From the NCBI GenBank assembly GCA_028713915.1, contig JAQTNK010000031.1, positions 1 to 48,950 on the forward strand: a DNA stretch of 48,950 nt, written 5' to 3'. The DNA is from Rhodocyclaceae bacterium (GTDB lineage: Bacteria > Pseudomonadota > Gammaproteobacteria > Burkholderiales > Rhodocyclaceae). A model generated the notes under the pieces. That model did not search any database and was not told the origin of the DNA. It was given only the letters and a program-made list of their open reading frames with translations. A program made the position numbers and the translations under genes. This document shows positions 47,113-48,950 of the stretch, piece after piece. The stretch's first letter is position 1; each line of letters starts with the position of its first letter.

Positions 47113-48165
47113 ATGCATGACGGGCGCACGACGCTGACCCAATTCATCATCGAGGAACAGCGCCACGTCAAGGGTGCGACGGGCGATTTCTCGGCGCTCC
47201 TCAACGACATCGCGACCGCCTGCAAGTCGATCAGCCACGCCATCTCGCGCGGCTGCCTCGGCGCCGACGCCGAGGATCCGCAAGTCTATCTCGAGCATGC
47301 CGCCGGCGATTTCATCGTCAAGTCCAACGTCTGGACCGGACGCCTGGCCGGCATGGCCAGCGCCGACGCCGCCGACATCGTGCCGATTCCCGCCAAGTAT
47401 CCGCGCGGCAAGTATCTGCTGACGTTCAGTCCCTTGAACGGGTCGGGCAACCTCGACATCAACTTCATGACCGGCACCATTTTCTCGGTGCTGCGGGCGC
47501 CCGACGGCAAGAAGGAAGCCCAGGCCAAGGACTTCCTCCAGCCGGGCAGCCAGCAGGTGGCGGCCGGCTTCGTGCTCTACGGCGCGTCGACGCGCCTCGT
47601 GCTGACCACCGGCAACGGCGTCAACGGCTTCATGCTCGACCGCGAGATCGGCGAGTTCGTGTTGACGCACAAGAACATCGTGATTCCGGACAACGCCAAT
47701 ACGTTCGCCATCAACGCCTCCAACGAGCGCTTCTGGGAACCGCCGGTGCGCCGCTACGTGCAGGAATGCCTGGCCGGCGCCACCGGGCCGCGCGGCCACG
47801 ACTTCGGCATGCGCTGGGTCGCCTCGCTGATCGCCGAAGCCTATCGCGTGCTGACGCGCGGCGGCGTCTTCCTCTATCCGGTCGACGAAAAGACGCGCGA
47901 CAAGGGCGGGCGGCTGGGCCTGCTCTACGAAGCCAACCCGATCGCCTTCATCATCGAGCAGGCCGGCGGCGGCGCCATCACCGGCAGGAACCGCATCCTC
48001 GACGTGACGCCGACCGAACTGCACCAGCGCGCGCCTTTCATCTTCGGCTCGAAGAGCGAGGTCGAACGCCTCCACGGTTACCACATGGACTACGTGGAAG
48101 GCCGCGACCACAACAGCTACGACCTGCCGCTGTTCGGCACGCGCTCGCTGTTCCGCCACGAATAA
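47113..48165 (+). CDS. fbp: Fructose-1,6-bisphosphatase class I
   Basis: Phosphatase of 350 aa producing fructose 6-phosphate (and, in autotrophs, often sedoheptulose 7-phosphate) for RuBP regeneration. TLTQFIIEEQRHVKGATGDF is the N-terminal region; the metal-binding core is normally DPLDGSSNID, but here it reads SPLNGSGNLDINFMTGTIFS, with Asp-to-Ser and Asp-to-Asn changes. GGVFLYPVDEKTRDKGGRLG and YEANPIAFIIEQAGG are conserved. The start is chosen at 47113 with GGAG 8 bases upstream. It is followed 18 bp later by phosphoribulokinase. Confidence 0.92.
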   Translation: MHDGRTTLTQFIIEEQRHVKGATGDFSALLNDIATACKSISHAISRGCLGADAEDPQVYLEHAAGDFIVKSNVWTGRLAGMASADAADIVPIPAKYPRGKYLLTFSPLNGSGNLDINFMTGTIFSVLRAPDGKKEAQAKDFLQPGSQQVAAGFVLYGASTRLVLTTGNGVNGFMLDREIGEFVLTHKNIVIPDNANTFAINASNERFWEPPVRRYVQECLAGATGPRGHDFGMRWVASLIAEAYRVLTRGGVFLYPVDEKTRDKGGRLGLLYEANPIAFIIEQAGGGAITGRNRILDVTPTELHQRAPFIFGSKSEVERLHGYHMDYVEGRDHNSYDLPLFGTRSLFRHE

Positions 48166-48183
48166 CCATCCCCAGGAGTTCCC

Positions 48184-48950
48184 ATGTCGGTCAAGCATCC
48201 CGTCATCGCCATCACCGGATCGTCAGGCGCCGGCACATCCACGGTCACCAAGACCTTCCAGCACATCTTCCGCCGCGAGAACGTCACGGCCGCCATCGTC
48301 GAGGGCGACTCGTTCCACCGCTATGACCGCCAAGCGATGAAGGAAGCCGTTGCCGCCGCCAACAAGCAGGGCAACCACCACCTGTCGCATTTCGGTCCCG
48401 ATGCCAACCTGCTCGCCGAACTCGAGGCGCTGTTCCGCACCTACGGCGAGACCGGCACCGGCAAGCGCCGCTACTACCTGCACAACGACGAGGAAGCGGC
48501 GCCCTACAAGCAGGCGCCGGGCACCTTCACGCCGTGGCAGGACATCGACGCCGGCACCGACGTGCTGTTCTACGAAGGCCTGCACGGCGCCGTCGTCACG
48601 GACCAGGTGAACATCGCGCGGCATGCCGACCTGCTGGTCGGCGTCGTGCCCATCATCAACCTCGAATGGGCGCAAAAGCTGCACCGCGACAAGCGCGCCC
48701 GCGGCTATTCCACCGAAGCCGTCGTCGACACCATCCTGCGCCGCATGCCGGACTACGTGAATTACATCTGCCCGCAGTTCTCGCAGACGCACGTCAACTT
48801 CCAGCGCGTGCCGACCGTCGACACGTCGAATCCCTTCGTCACGCGCGACATCCCGACCGCCGACGAGAGCTTCGTCGTCATCCGTTTCGCCAACCCCAAG
48901 GGCATCGACTTCCCCTATCTGCTGTCGATGATCCATGACTCCTTCATGTC
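48184..48950 (+). CDS. cbbP: Phosphoribulokinase, 3' end outside window
   Basis: Kinase making RuBP from ribulose 5-phosphate, the Calvin-cycle step that supplies RubisCO. The visible 255 codons begin MSVKHPVIAITGSSGAGTST with the P-loop GSSGAGTST, then VEGDSFHRYDRQAMK, HFGPDANLLAELEALF and FYEGLHGAVV, which fit the proteobacterial type of about 290 aa. AGGAG precedes the ATG. About 35 residues are missing at the window edge. It is co-directional with fbp in a cbb operon. Confidence 0.96.
   Translation, partial: MSVKHPVIAITGSSGAGTSTVTKTFQHIFRRENVTAAIVEGDSFHRYDRQAMKEAVAAANKQGNHHLSHFGPDANLLAELEALFRTYGETGTGKRRYYLHNDEEAAPYKQAPGTFTPWQDIDAGTDVLFYEGLHGAVVTDQVNIARHADLLVGVVPIINLEWAQKLHRDKRARGYSTEAVVDTILRRMPDYVNYICPQFSQTHVNFQRVPTVDTSNPFVTRDIPTADESFVVIRFANPKGIDFPYLLSMIHDSFM

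Overview
The window is a high-GC chromosomal segment that looks like a betaproteobacterium, most likely Rhodocyclales or a relative such as the Sterolibacteriaceae. This is inferred from the gene order mla - ABC transporter - bolA - murA - hisG - hisD ... hisB-H-A-F-I-E - hinT - tatABC, from the form II RubisCO and from the phenylacetate genes; no taxonomic search was possible. The genes suggest a metabolically flexible organism with a TCA cycle, aerobic phenylacetate catabolism, respiratory formate oxidation with a selenoenzyme, and CO2 fixation by the Calvin cycle.

Layout. 1-862: start of sucC (minus strand; its 3' part lies outside). 1051-9448: a paaN-like gene on the minus strand, divergent from a tight plus-strand run paaI - paaK - paaK - small membrane protein - methyltransferase - srkA - msrA - sensor kinase. 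9481-11334: minus-strand DUF1059, FAH-family and Nif3-family genes. 11377-12534: a DegS/AlgW-like protease. 12546-17906: minus-strand hisB-H-A-F-I-E - hinT - tatA-B-C, with a terminator-like hairpin between tatA and tatB. 17981-19039: hisC on the plus strand.

19246-28176 is a complete selenocysteine formate dehydrogenase module: fdnG (in-frame UGA at codon 196 with a well-placed SECIS hairpin), fdnH, fdnI, fdhE, selA, selB and tRNA-Sec, nearly all overlapping or abutting; only selD is not in the window. Directly after the tRNA lie two coupled small genes, a GcvH-like lipoyl-domain protein and a DsrE-like protein, then a FliD-like orphan on the other strand. This block separates hisC/hisB from hisD/hisG, so the usual his cluster looks split by an insertion.

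29903-38637 (minus strand): mlaF-E-D-A-C-B (outer-membrane lipid asymmetry), an ABC-2 exporter pair, a BolA-family gene, murA, hisG and hisD. 38720-38809 holds a short sequence resembling the end of a histidine-kinase ATPase domain. 38806-42386 (minus): argA, a polyphosphate:AMP phosphotransferase and rsmE. 42411-42965: a thioredoxin-fold protein.

42949-48950 is the Calvin-cycle locus: cbbR divergent from cbbY, then cbbM (form II RubisCO), and after a 416-bp intergenic region fbp and the start of phosphoribulokinase. AT-rich dyads with a LysR-type layout lie upstream of cbbY and fbp, and a 9-bp dyad lies upstream of cbbM; these are candidate CbbR operators. The fbp leader contains a strong nested hairpin.

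The least explained item is the GcvH-like/DsrE-like pair tied to the selenium module; it may be a lipoate-based sulfur or selenium carrier system.
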